Below the pieces are notes generated by a model. That model was not told the origin of the DNA and ran no database searches. It saw only the letters and a program-made list of their open reading frames with translations. From Deltaproteobacteria bacterium (lineage in GTDB: Bacteria > Myxococcota_A > UBA796 > GCA-2862545), in assembly GCA_006226595.1 (NCBI GenBank), contig SBGP01000030.1, positions 1 to 64,000 on the forward strand: DNA of 64,000 bases, written 5' to 3'. The position numbers and the translations under genes are program-made. Positions 26,452-34,657 of this stretch are shown piece by piece; the stretch's first letter is position 1, and each line of letters begins with the position of its first letter.

Positions 26452-26466
26452 TGAAAGTGATTTTCA
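26452..26466. promoter_or_regulatory. Fur-like 7-1-7 operator (promoter-proximal copy)
   Basis: TGAAAGT-G-ATTTTCA repeats the upstream site with one change, and matches 11 of 14 arm positions of the Fur consensus TGATAAT-N-ATTATCA. It continues into ATTTTCATTTTCA, which adds further half-sites. It ends 19 bases before ATG 26486, so a bound repressor would block the promoter or the first transcribed bases. Its centre is 115 bases from the centre of the upstream copy, which would allow looping or cooperative binding. Confidence 0.65.
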
Positions 26467-26485
26467 TTTTCACGGAGCGAATGCC

Positions 26486-27847
26486 ATGCCTCGTCTGCTT
26501 CCCCTGCTCACCCTCCTCGCTTGCAACGGCCCCGGTGGCGACGACACCACCGACGCGACCACCTACGCGTTCGAGCGCGGCGGCGAGAGCTCGGTCTCGT
26601 ACAGCGGGCAGACCTTCCGGCACGTGCTCATCGACGACATGAAGGGCCACATCGGCGGACTCACCGACCGGCTCAACGGCGGCAGCTTCTTCCCCACCGA
26701 GGGCGAGGTCGCGGGTGAGCTCGAGTTCTACCTGGGCTTCGACTCGTCGGTCGCGGGCAGCCTCGAGGTCGGCTTCTCCGCGGACCTCCCCCTCGATCAG
26801 AGCGTCTACGACGACATCTCCAGCGACAAGAACCTCCGCGAGAAGCTCGCCGGCAATGACACGGTGACCGACCACGTCGACTGGCAGACCGCGTTCGTAG
26901 GCTGGCCGGGCGCCGAGAGCCCGGAGGCGCTGGTCGACCTGTGGGTTGACACCCTCGACGCCCAGGCCGTGGGCTGGAACAGCGCTCCTCCGCTCGATCC
27001 CGACGGCGCACCGGTGAGCGCCGTGTACGTGACCGCCGAGGGCCAGGACCTGCAGCAGCTGCTGCAGAAGTTCCTGCTCGGCGCCGTCGCCTTCTCCCAG
27101 GGTGCGGACGACTACCTCGACGACGACGTCGACGGAAAGGGCCTGCTCGCCGACCACAGCGCGCCGGCCGAGGGCAAGGCGTACACGGAGCTGGAACACG
27201 CGTGGGACGAAGGCTTCGGCTACTTCGGTGCCTCCGCGTCGTACGGCGAGTGGACGAAGGACGAGATCGCCGCCGGCGTGAAGGATGCCGACGACAGCGG
27301 CTCGATCGACCTCGGCAGCGAGGTCTGCTGGGGTGCCAGCGCCAACGCCGCCAAGCGTGACCTCGGCGCGGTGAGCGCCACCACGTTCACCGAGGACGCC
27401 TGGGCCGGCTTCCACGGCGGCCGTGCCCTGCTCGCGTCGATCGACGGCGACCTCGACGAGGCGCAGCTCGACGAACTTCGCGGCTACCGCGACCAGGCCG
27501 TGCTCGCCTGGGAGTCCGCCATCGCCGCGACCATCGTGCACTACATCAACGAGGTGATCGTCGATACCGAGGCCATTGGCACCGGCGACTACGACTTCGC
27601 GGGCCACGCCAAGCACTGGTCCGAGATGAAGGGCTTCGCGCTGTCGCTGCAGTTCAGCCCCCACAGCCCGCTGTCCGACGACGACTTCGCGGCCGTGATG
27701 GACAAGATGGGCACCGCGCCGGCCCTCGATGGGGACGACCTCACGGCCTACGCGACCGCGCTCCGCGAGGCGCGGGGCCTGATCGGCGAGGCCTACGGCT
27801 TCGACGCCGCCAACCTGGGAGACGAGCATGGACAGAACGGCTGGTAG
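26486..27847 (+). CDS. DUF4856 lipoprotein, first gene of a probable iron operon
   Basis: The protein has 453 residues. A short signal peptide ends at a lipobox-like LLAC. YAFERGGESSVSYSGQTFRH is the opening block of the DUF4856 family, whose members usually lie next to imelysin genes in iron-responsive loci. The rest is mainly helical and acidic (DDYLDDDVDGKG, KDADDSGSIDLG). It is expected at the cell surface or in the periplasm; its activity is unknown. GGAG lies eight bases before ATG 26486. The 3' end overlaps the imelysin-like gene by 20 bases. Confidence 0.8.
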   Translation: MPRLLPLLTLLACNGPGGDDTTDATTYAFERGGESSVSYSGQTFRHVLIDDMKGHIGGLTDRLNGGSFFPTEGEVAGELEFYLGFDSSVAGSLEVGFSADLPLDQSVYDDISSDKNLREKLAGNDTVTDHVDWQTAFVGWPGAESPEALVDLWVDTLDAQAVGWNSAPPLDPDGAPVSAVYVTAEGQDLQQLLQKFLLGAVAFSQGADDYLDDDVDGKGLLADHSAPAEGKAYTELEHAWDEGFGYFGASASYGEWTKDEIAAGVKDADDSGSIDLGSEVCWGASANAAKRDLGAVSATTFTEDAWAGFHGGRALLASIDGDLDEAQLDELRGYRDQAVLAWESAIAATIVHYINEVIVDTEAIGTGDYDFAGHAKHWSEMKGFALSLQFSPHSPLSDDDFAAVMDKMGTAPALDGDDLTAYATALREARGLIGEAYGFDAANLGDEHGQNGW

Positions 27848-29012
27848 TCGCCTCGGAAACGCGGCTCTGTTCGCGGGACTCGGCATTGCCGCGATCCTGC
27901 AGCCCGCGGCCTGTGACGCGCCCGGCGGCGCGAGCCTGCCCGAGGAGAGCATCGTCCTCGCGCTGGATCCGGTCGGTGGACTGATCCAGCAGGAGCTCGA
28001 GCAGTTCTCGTCCGACCTCGGAACCCTCGACGCCTCACTGGAAGCCTGGCAGCTGGCTCTCGAGGTTGGCGACGGCGTGACCGAGCAGCAGGCCGCTCAG
28101 GCCGACTTCCTGGTGGCCATGGCCACCTGGCAGCGCCTCGAGATGCTCCAGATCGGCCCCGCGGCGAGCTCGCTGACGGCGGTCGGCGGCGAGGACCTGC
28201 GCGACGAGGTCTACTCCTGGCCCGACGCGGTGAGCGGCTGTCGCGTCGACACGGAGACGGTCGAGGCGGTGTGGGACGAGGCGGACTTCTTCACCGCGAA
28301 CCTCGTGAACAGCTACGGCCTCGACGCGCTCGAGCACCTGCTCTTTGCGCCCCTCTCCACCGAGTGCCCGAGCCAGGTCGGCATCGACGCCCAGTGGACG
28401 GCCCTCGGCGACGCCGGCGTGCGCGCCAACCGCGCGGACTACGCCCGCGCCCTCGTCGCCCATTCGGACGGTATCGCGACCGAGCTCGCCACCCGCTGGC
28501 AGGCCGAGCTCACGACCGCGCTCATCGAGGGCGCCAGTCCGTGGGCAAGCCGGAGCGAGGCGCTGAACGAGGTGTACAACGCCCTGTTCTACCTGGATCT
28601 CGCGACCAAGGACCGCAAGCTCGCCGAACCCATGGGTCTGCGCGACTGCACCCTCGACTGCACGCTGTTGGTCGAGTCCGGCCTCTCCGACCACTCCGTG
28701 AGCTGGATTGCCGAGAACCTCGTCGCGACCCAGGCCGTGGTCCGGGGCGGCGAATCGGACGGTTTCGATGCGCTGCTCACCGAGCTCGGGCACGGCGACG
28801 TCGCGGTGGCACTCGACACCGCGATCACCGACGCCATCGCCGTCGCCGAGTCCATGGAGGACCAGCCCCTCGACGAGCTGATCACCGCGAACCCGACCGC
28901 GGCGACCGAACTGTACGAGGCGGTACAGCTCGTCACCGACCTGCTCTCTGGCGACTTCGCGACCGTGCTCCTCCTCGAGATCCCGAGCGAAGCCGCGGGA
29001 GACAACGACTGA
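27828..29012 (+). CDS. Imelysin-like (peptidase M75/IrpA family) protein
   Basis: The protein has 394 residues, starting at ATG 27828 behind GGGAG, with an export signal. TWQRLEMLQIGPA matches the conserved 'W...E..QxGP' of imelysins, and YGLDALEHLLFAP matches the GxHxxE region (normally G-F/x-H-A-I-E-x-L-L-F). Here the His is Asp. Imelysins are iron-regulated outer-membrane or periplasmic proteins thought to bind iron or a carrier; proteolysis is doubtful. The 20-base overlap with the DUF4856 gene and the receptor downstream support an iron-uptake role. Confidence 0.8.
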   Translation: MDRTAGSRLGNAALFAGLGIAAILQPAACDAPGGASLPEESIVLALDPVGGLIQQELEQFSSDLGTLDASLEAWQLALEVGDGVTEQQAAQADFLVAMATWQRLEMLQIGPAASSLTAVGGEDLRDEVYSWPDAVSGCRVDTETVEAVWDEADFFTANLVNSYGLDALEHLLFAPLSTECPSQVGIDAQWTALGDAGVRANRADYARALVAHSDGIATELATRWQAELTTALIEGASPWASRSEALNEVYNALFYLDLATKDRKLAEPMGLRDCTLDCTLLVESGLSDHSVSWIAENLVATQAVVRGGESDGFDALLTELGHGDVAVALDTAITDAIAVAESMEDQPLDELITANPTAATELYEAVQLVTDLLSGDFATVLLLEIPSEAAGDND

Positions 29013-29026
29013 TCGCGGAACTGCCG

Positions 29027-29914
29027 GTGGTGGACGCCCTGCTCGGACCGTTCATGGATCCGGGCAGCCGCACGTTCTGGGGTGGACTGGTCGCATCCGC
29101 GGCCGTCGCCGGAGCGGTGTGGTTGAGTGGCGGACACGCGAGCCCAGGGCGCTTCCTGGCGGCACTGCGCCACCGCTCCACCTGGCTCGACGTGCAGCTG
29201 TACGTGGGCCGACGCCTGCTCGGCCTCGCACTCGCTGGCGCGACGACGGGTGCCGCGTTCGCACTCGCCACCCATGGGGTTCGCCGCATCGACGCGCTCC
29301 TGGGACGACCCGAGCTCTCCGCGGACCCCACGGTCATCGTCGCGCTGTACAGCGTGTGCCTGTTCGTCGCATGGGACCTGTCGCGCTTCGCGGTGCACTA
29401 CGCCATGCACCGCATCCCCGCGCTGTGGGCGATCCATCAGGTCCACCACTCCGCGGAAGTGCTGACCCCGCTGACGTTTCACCGTATCCACCCGCTCGAG
29501 TCGCTCGTCTACCAGCTTCGCGGGCTGGTGGTCACCACGGCGATGGCCACGGGCTTCTTCTGGCTGTTTCGCGAGGCCGCGTCCCCATGGACGCTGCTCG
29601 GCGTGCACGGCATCGGCTTCGTGCTCAACGTCGCGAGTGGGAACCTGCGCCACTCCGAGGTGTGGCTGCGCTTCGGGCCAGCAGAGAACTGGCTGATCTC
29701 GCCTGCGCAGCATCAGATCCACCACGGTCTCGGCACCGACGACCGCAACTTCGGCACCTGGCTGGCGCTGTGGGACCGCCTCGCCGGGACCCTCGAGCTG
29801 GCCGGCCCGGAGCCGGTGGCCGCGTTCGGCATCGCCCCCGAGACCCGCAACCACGGGGACGACCTGCTCTCGGCATGGTTCGGTCCCGTGCGCGACATGC
29901 TGGGAGGCACGCGC
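29027..29914 (+). CDS. Sterol desaturase/fatty-acid hydroxylase-like domain, in frame with the next receptor
   Basis: About 296 residues with several membrane helices carry the three histidine clusters of the di-iron hydroxylase superfamily: HYAMH, HQVHH and HQIHH, plus FHRIHPLES. The start is uncertain: GTG 29027 (GGAA six bases upstream), GTG 29030 or ATG 29054. There is no stop codon at the end of this domain. The frame continues directly into the signal peptide and barrel of the TonB receptor, ending only at 32338. Either the protein is a genuine 1103-residue fusion, or the stop has been lost by mutation or sequencing error while the receptor is made from its own internal start. Confidence 0.75.
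29902..29907 (+). promoter_or_regulatory. Internal ribosome binding site for the FecA-like receptor
   Basis: GGGAGG lies seven bases before ATG 29915, the first codon of a classical signal peptide. It is inside the long open frame that begins with the hydroxylase domain. This site decides the start of the receptor and suggests that the receptor is translated independently of the fusion. Confidence 0.65.
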
Positions 29915-32338
29915 ATGCATGCCGCCGTTGCCGCGATGCTGCTCGCCGCTGGCGTGGCTCGCGCCGAGGAGCCCACGCCCTCGGACGAGGCCCCCTCGGA
30001 GCCGGCGACCGAGACCCCGACGGCATCCGAGGAGATCGCGCCCCAGGCTCCCGAAGCCGACACTCCGGCGCCCGAAGCTGCGCCTGCTCCGGAGGCTCCG
30101 GCCCCCGACGCCGACGAGCCGACGCCGGACGCCCGGGCAGTGCCCGCTCCCGAGACCGAAGTCCCGCCGCCCGCTTCCGCGACGGAAGACACCGCCCTCC
30201 CGCCCGAGGACGAGCCTGTCGACGATGGCAGCGACTGGGATGACTGGGACAGCGAGGACCTCATCGTCTACGCGCCGGACGGCACGCCCCGCGTCGCTGG
30301 CTCCGCGCATCAAGTCGACGCCGAGACGCTCGAGACCTGGGAGTACGACGACATCGAGAAGGTCGTCACCACCGTACCCGGCATCACCACCCGCGGCGAG
30401 GACGGCTTCGGCCTGCGCCCGAACATCGGCATCCGCGGCGTGAACAGTGACCGCAGCGCGAAGATCACGCTGCTCGAGGACGGCATCCCGCTGGTGCCCG
30501 CCCCCTACGCGGCCCCGGCCGCCTACTACTTCCCGATGAGCACGCGACTGGTGGGCGTCGAGGTCTTCAAGGGCCCCGCCGCCACCACGCACGGTCCCCA
30601 GACCGTGGGGGGCGCCATCAACCTCAAGACCCGCGACGTTCCGGAGGGCCCGGACGGCGGCCTCGATCTCGCGATGGGTCTGCGCGGCACCTACAAGGCC
30701 CATGCCTGGGGCGGAACCGGCGGCAAGCGAGCCGGCATCCTCGGCGAGGTGGTGCACCTGCAGACGGCCGGGTTCAAGCAGCTCGACGATGGCGGTCCCA
30801 CCGGCTTCGCCCGCACCGAGGCGATGCTCAAGGGCTTCGTGCAGCCCGCCGACGGCCACCGCGTGCAGGTCAAGCTCGGCTTCGCACACGAGAGCAGCCA
30901 CGAGACCTACCTCGGCCTCGCGATGTCCGACTACGAGGTCAACCCCTACCGGCGCTACGCCGCGAGCCAACTGGGCGACATGGCGTGGAACCGGACTCAG
31001 GCCGAGCTCTCGTGGAAGGCCGACCTCGGTGCCGTGCGGGTCCACACCGTCGCCTACCACCACTGGCTGAGCCGGGACTGGACCAAGTTCAACCGCTTCG
31101 CGAGCGGCATCGACACCCACGACCTGCTCCAGGCCGACCCGAGCGGTGGCAGCGCGGCCGCGTACATGGCCATCCTCCGCGGAGAGGCGGACAGCCTCAC
31201 GCCAGAGCAGCTGCTGCAGATCGGCACCAACCACCGCGAGTACCACGCGTTCGGCGTACAGACCCGCGGACGCTGGGAAGTGTTCGGCGAGGGCTGGTCC
31301 AGCACCCTGCGCTTCGGACTGCGCGTACACGGCGACCGCGTGTACCGGCGCCACACCGAGGAAGCGCACGCGATGACCGGGGGACAGCTGGTCCACGCCG
31401 GTGAGGACACCGAGGTGCTGCTCGACGCACGGTCGAGCGCCGACGCCCTGGCCGTGCACGTCCAGGAGGACTTCGAGGTCGGGCGCCTCCACGTGCTCCC
31501 CGGCTCGCGGGTCGAGGTCATCCAGACCGAGCAGCACGACGTCGGTGACAGCGCCAAGTCCCCCACCCTGCGCGCGGTGTGGCTGCCGGGCGTCGGCATG
31601 CTCGCCGCCCTCAGCGATGGCGTGGACGTCTTCGCCGGCATCCACAAGGGCTTCTCGCCCGTCGCGCCCGGACAGCCCGCCGAGGTCGACCCCGAGGTGA
31701 GCTGGAACAGCGAGCTTGGCATTCGAGCCCACTCGGGCGGCCTGCACGGCGAGCTCACCGGCTACGTCAACGACTACCTGAACCTCACCGGTCAGTGCAC
31801 GATCAGCGGCGGCTGCGACGGGGCCCTGGTCGATCTGCAGTTCAACGGCGGTCGGGTGCTCGTCGTCGGTCTCGAGAGCGTGGTCGGTCAGACGTGGATG
31901 TTGCCGAATGGCTGGAAGCTGCCGGTCGAGGGCACCTACACCCTGACCCACGGCCGCTTCCGCAGCGACTTCGTGTCCTCGTTCCCCCAGTTCGGCAGCG
32001 TGTCGGCCGGCGACGGCCTGCCCTATGTGCCCACCCACAGCGGCAGCGGACGCATCGGCATCGAGACCCGCCGCCTGCGTCTCGGCCTCGGCGCCACCGC
32101 ACGCAGCGGCATGCGTGACATCGCGGACAGCGGAGCCCTCGACGAGGACGACATCCCCGCACTGCTCCTGCTCGATGCGGCCGCGGAGGCCCAGGTCCTG
32201 CCGAATCTCGCGGTGTATGCCACCGGCACGAACCTGACCCAGAGCACGGCGCACACGTCCTGGCGTCCGTTCGGTGCCCGCCCCACGGCCCCACTCCAGG
32301 TCATGGTCGGCCTGAAGCTGTCTCCGGCGACCCGCTAG
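29915..32338 (+). CDS. FecA-like TonB-dependent receptor
   Basis: From ATG 29915 the protein has 807 residues. It has a signal peptide (MHAAVAAMLLAAGVARA), a Pro/Ala/Glu linker of about 80 residues, then the plug with VVTTVPGITTRGEDGFGLRPN, IGIRGVNSDRSAKITLLEDG and APYAAPAAYYFP. That block is very close to the ferric-dicitrate receptor FecA. VFKGPAATTHGPQTVGGAINL and a barrel follow. No N-terminal signalling domain of the FecA/FecR type is seen. The likely substrate is a ferric chelate. The stop TAG shares CTAG with the convergent gene. Confidence 0.88.
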   Translation: MHAAVAAMLLAAGVARAEEPTPSDEAPSEPATETPTASEEIAPQAPEADTPAPEAAPAPEAPAPDADEPTPDARAVPAPETEVPPPASATEDTALPPEDEPVDDGSDWDDWDSEDLIVYAPDGTPRVAGSAHQVDAETLETWEYDDIEKVVTTVPGITTRGEDGFGLRPNIGIRGVNSDRSAKITLLEDGIPLVPAPYAAPAAYYFPMSTRLVGVEVFKGPAATTHGPQTVGGAINLKTRDVPEGPDGGLDLAMGLRGTYKAHAWGGTGGKRAGILGEVVHLQTAGFKQLDDGGPTGFARTEAMLKGFVQPADGHRVQVKLGFAHESSHETYLGLAMSDYEVNPYRRYAASQLGDMAWNRTQAELSWKADLGAVRVHTVAYHHWLSRDWTKFNRFASGIDTHDLLQADPSGGSAAAYMAILRGEADSLTPEQLLQIGTNHREYHAFGVQTRGRWEVFGEGWSSTLRFGLRVHGDRVYRRHTEEAHAMTGGQLVHAGEDTEVLLDARSSADALAVHVQEDFEVGRLHVLPGSRVEVIQTEQHDVGDSAKSPTLRAVWLPGVGMLAALSDGVDVFAGIHKGFSPVAPGQPAEVDPEVSWNSELGIRAHSGGLHGELTGYVNDYLNLTGQCTISGGCDGALVDLQFNGGRVLVVGLESVVGQTWMLPNGWKLPVEGTYTLTHGRFRSDFVSSFPQFGSVSAGDGLPYVPTHSGSGRIGIETRRLRLGLGATARSGMRDIADSGALDEDDIPALLLLDAAAEAQVLPNLAVYATGTNLTQSTAHTSWRPFGARPTAPLQVMVGLKLSPATR

Positions 32339-32796
32339 TCGGCGCCGTAGGCGAGCACGAGGTCCGAGGCTTCGTGGTCCCCGGGCCCGACCACCTCGGA
32401 GATCGCCACCGCGGTGAACGCGACGCGCACGTCCTCCCTACTGGTGTTGGCAATCTCGAGCTCCGCCGGGAAGCGCGACGCGAACAGCGTCCACCGTCCC
32501 CCGGGCTGAATGGTGTTGTCCCAGTCCTCGAGCCGTAGTCGCAGATCGACGCGCGATCCCGTGTCCAAGCCGGTGTCCTCCGACGTACGCTCGACCGTGA
32601 GCGTGACCACCAGCTCCTCGTGGTCGGGGTCCGCAAAGCCGCCCGTGGTCGTGAACATGCCGCGGTGACTGCCACCGGCGGGCACGTCGAAGGCCTCCGT
32701 GAGCTCCGCCCCGCGGCCCTGCTTCGTCGGCGAGTTTCCGAGCGTCGCCAGCGCGCACACCGCGAGTGCGGCCCACGCCCATCTCTGTCGCAACAT
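32335..32796 (-). CDS. Second secreted 'ATLGNSP' family protein
   Basis: The protein has 153 residues with a signal segment (MLRQRWAWAALAVCALATLGN) and no known domain. It is a paralogue of the product of 2933-3391, sharing ATLGNSP at the same place, DTGLDTGSRVDLRL and overall beta-rich composition. GGGAGA lies eight bases before ATG 32796. Its stop overlaps the FecA-like receptor stop within CTAG (32335-32338). Unlike its paralogue it has no cysteine in the mature part. The function is unknown. Confidence 0.7.
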   Translation of the reverse strand: MLRQRWAWAALAVCALATLGNSPTKQGRGAELTEAFDVPAGGSHRGMFTTTGGFADPDHEELVVTLTVERTSEDTGLDTGSRVDLRLRLEDWDNTIQPGGRWTLFASRFPAELEIANTSREDVRVAFTAVAISEVVGPGDHEASDLVLAYGAD

Positions 32797-32924
32797 CGGT
32801 GCGTCTCCCAAGTCCCTTCCCGGGCACCATGCCCGTCTGCGGCGAGGGCCGCCACCCGATGTCGCTCGCGCTCGTCGCCTCCCCCTCCCCGGGATAGGCC
32901 GGCGGAGCACAGAAGGAGGACTCC

Positions 32925-34238
32925 GTGCTCGATCCCCGCATCCTGGCTGACGACCCCGACCTGGTGAAGGCGCACCTCATGCGTCGCAACGCGGACGACA
33001 GCCTGATCTCCAGCGTGGATCGTCTCGTCGAGCTCCGCGACAACCGCAACGCGCTCATCGCCGAGGGCGACGAGCTGCGGGCCGCTCGCAACACGCTGTC
33101 GAAGCAGATTGGCGCGCTGATGCGCGAGGGCAAGCGCGACGAGGCCGAGGGCATCAAGGCCGAGGTCGCCGCCGGTAAGGACCGCATCGCCGCCATCGAC
33201 GAAGAGCTCGCTCAGATCGAGGCCGAGCGCCACGCCCTGTCGATGGCGCTGCCGAACCTGCTCCACGACGATGTGCCGCCGGGCAATGGCGACGAGGACA
33301 ACCTCGAGGTCCGCCGGTGGGGCACGCCGCGCGAGGACGCGACCGAGAGCCACGTCGAGATCGCCGAGAAGCTCGGCATCCTCGATGTCGAGCGCAGCAC
33401 CAAGCTCGCCGGCGCCCGCTTCGCGGTGCTCAAGGGCCACGGTGCCCGCCTCGAGCGCGCGCTGATCAACTTCTTCCTCGACGTGCACACCACCGAGCAC
33501 GGCTACGAAGAGCTGATGGTGCCGTACATCGCGCACCGCAGCATCCTCGAGGGCACCGGCCAGCTGCCGAAGTTCGAGGCCGACCTGTTCAAGCTGCAGG
33601 GCGAGCTCAACGGTCAGGACGCGTTCCTGATCCCGACCGCCGAGGTCCCGGTGACCAACCTCCACCGCGAAGAGATCCTCGCGGGCGAGGAGCTCCCGAA
33701 GAAGTACTGCGCGTTCACGCCGTGCTTCCGCAGCGAGGCCGGCTCGGCGGGCAAGGACGTCCGCGGCCTCATCCGCCAGCACCAGTTCCACAAGGTCGAG
33801 CTCGTGTGGTTCGTCGAGCCCGAGAAGGCCGAAGAGGCTCACGAGCAGCTCACCGGCCACGCCGAGACCATCCTGCAGCGTCTGGGCCTGCCCTATCGGG
33901 TGATGACCCTGTGCGGCGGCGACATCAGCTTCTCGGCGCACAAGTGCTACGACCTCGAGGTGTGGCTGCCGAGCCAGGGCGCGTTCCGCGAGATCAGCTC
34001 GTGCAGCAACTTCGACACCTTCCAGGCGCGTCGCATGGGACTGCGCTACCGCCCCGAGACCGACGGCAAGAAGGCCAAGCCGCGCGCCGCCGCGACCCTC
34101 AACGGATCCGGCCTCGCGGTGGGTCGAACGCTGGTCGCGATCCTGGAGAACTACGTCCAGGACGACGGCAGCGTGGTGATCCCCGAAGCTTTGCGGCCTT
34201 GGATGGGCGGAATCGAGCGGATCACGCCAAAGGCGTAA
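32925..34238 (+). CDS. serS: Seryl-tRNA synthetase
   Basis: The protein has 437 residues starting at GTG 32925 with AGGAGG five bases upstream. The N-terminal coiled-coil arm (about 30-105) that grips the long variable arm of tRNA-Ser is clear. Class II motif 2 is [15 protein letters not shown]...QHQFHKVE and motif 3 is [18 protein letters not shown]. It charges tRNA-Ser with serine. Two tRNA-Ser genes follow directly downstream, a linkage that could allow coordinated supply. Confidence 0.97.
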   Translation: MLDPRILADDPDLVKAHLMRRNADDSLISSVDRLVELRDNRNALIAEGDELRAARNTLSKQIGALMREGKRDEAEGIKAEVAAGKDRIAAIDEELAQIEAERHALSMALPNLLHDDVPPGNGDEDNLEVRRWGTPREDATESHVEIAEKLGILDVERSTKLAGARFAVLKGHGARLERALINFFLDVHTTEHGYEELMVPYIAHRSILEGTGQLPKFEADLFKLQGELNGQDAFLIPTAEVPVTNLHREEILAGEELPKKYCAFTPCFRSEAGSAGKDVRGLIRQHQFHKVELVWFVEPEKAEEAHEQLTGHAETILQRLGLPYRVMTLCGGDISFSAHKCYDLEVWLPSQGAFREISSCSNFDTFQARRMGLRYRPETDGKKAKPRAAATLNGSGLAVGRTLVAILENYVQDDGSVVIPEALRPWMGGIERITPKA

Positions 34239-34247
34239 TTTCCTGCC

Positions 34248-34276
34248 TTGACGCCCCCTGGGCAGTCGCATAGATG
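34248..34276 (+). promoter_or_regulatory. Sigma-70-type promoter for the tRNA operon
   Basis: TTGACG (34248-34253), a 17-base spacer and TAGATG (34271-34276) form a good housekeeping promoter. The predicted start of transcription is near 34283, about 10 bases before the first tRNA. A G+C-rich discriminator (GCGGGG) follows the -10 element, as in stringently controlled tRNA promoters. Confidence 0.65.
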
Positions 34277-34292
34277 GGCGGGGCCTCCCAAC

Positions 34293-34377
34293 GGGGGCGT
34301 GGCCGAGTGGTTTAAGGCAGCGGTTTTGAAAACCGCCGACTCGAAAGGGTCCGTGGGTTCGAATCCCTCCGCCTCCG
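34293..34377 (+). tRNA. tRNA-Ser (anticodon UGA)
   Basis: It folds as a class II tRNA. The acceptor is GGGGGCG/CGCCTCC, the D arm has GCCGAGTGGTTTAAGGC, the anticodon stem GCGGT/ACCGC encloses TTTGAAA, and a long variable arm follows. The discriminator is G. The T stem is GTGGG/CCCTC, with a T-T mismatch at the second pair. The three bases after the discriminator are CCC, not CCA, unlike the next two tRNAs. Confidence 0.9.
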
Positions 34378-34397
34378 CCCGTTCTTTTTCACATTCT

Positions 34398-34488
34398 GGA
34401 GTCGTGACCGAGAGGCCGAAGGTGCTGGATTGCTAATCCAGTGTGGGGTATCACTCCACCGAGGGTTCGAATCCCTCCGACTCCGCCA
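34398..34488 (+). tRNA. tRNA-Ser (anticodon GCU)
   Basis: It folds as a class II tRNA with acceptor GGAGTCG/CGACTCC, anticodon stem CTGGA/TCCAG around TTGCTAA, a long variable arm, and a perfect T stem GAGGG/CCCTC. CCA is encoded (34486-34488). It reads AGC and AGU codons. Confidence 0.95.
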
Positions 34489-34502
34489 GAAAACAGTTTC
34501 AA

Positions 34503-34579
34503 GCACCCATAGCTCAATTGGATAGAGCGTCGGACTACGGATCCGAAGGTTAGGGGTTCGACTCCTCTTGGGTGCGCCA
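34503..34579 (+). tRNA. tRNA-Arg (anticodon ACG)
   Basis: It folds as a class I tRNA with acceptor GCACCCA/TGGGTGC, anticodon stem TCGGA/TCCGA around CTACGGA, and T stem AGGGG/CCTCT with one G-T pair. CCA is encoded. The first anticodon base A is presumably deaminated to inosine by TadA so that CGU, CGC and CGA can be read. Confidence 0.95.
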
Positions 34580-34584
34580 TCGAG

Positions 34585-34620
34585 ACCCCCGTCACGCAAG
34601 TGGCGGGGGTTTCCTTGTTT
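34585..34620 (+). terminator. Rho-independent terminator of the tRNA operon
   Basis: An 11-bp stem (ACCCCCGTCAC with GTGGCGGGGGT, one T-G pair) around a GCAA tetraloop begins 6 bases after the tRNA-Arg and is followed by TTTCCTTGTTT. Confidence 0.85.
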
Positions 34621-34657
34621 CTGGCCCCGGAAACGCGACGGCCAGGCTCCGCGGAGG

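Noticed and set aside
28589-32254. A 1221-codon minus-strand open frame opposite the FecA-like receptor
   Set aside because: It mirrors codon-position bias of the receptor gene and shows no domain. It is a shadow frame.
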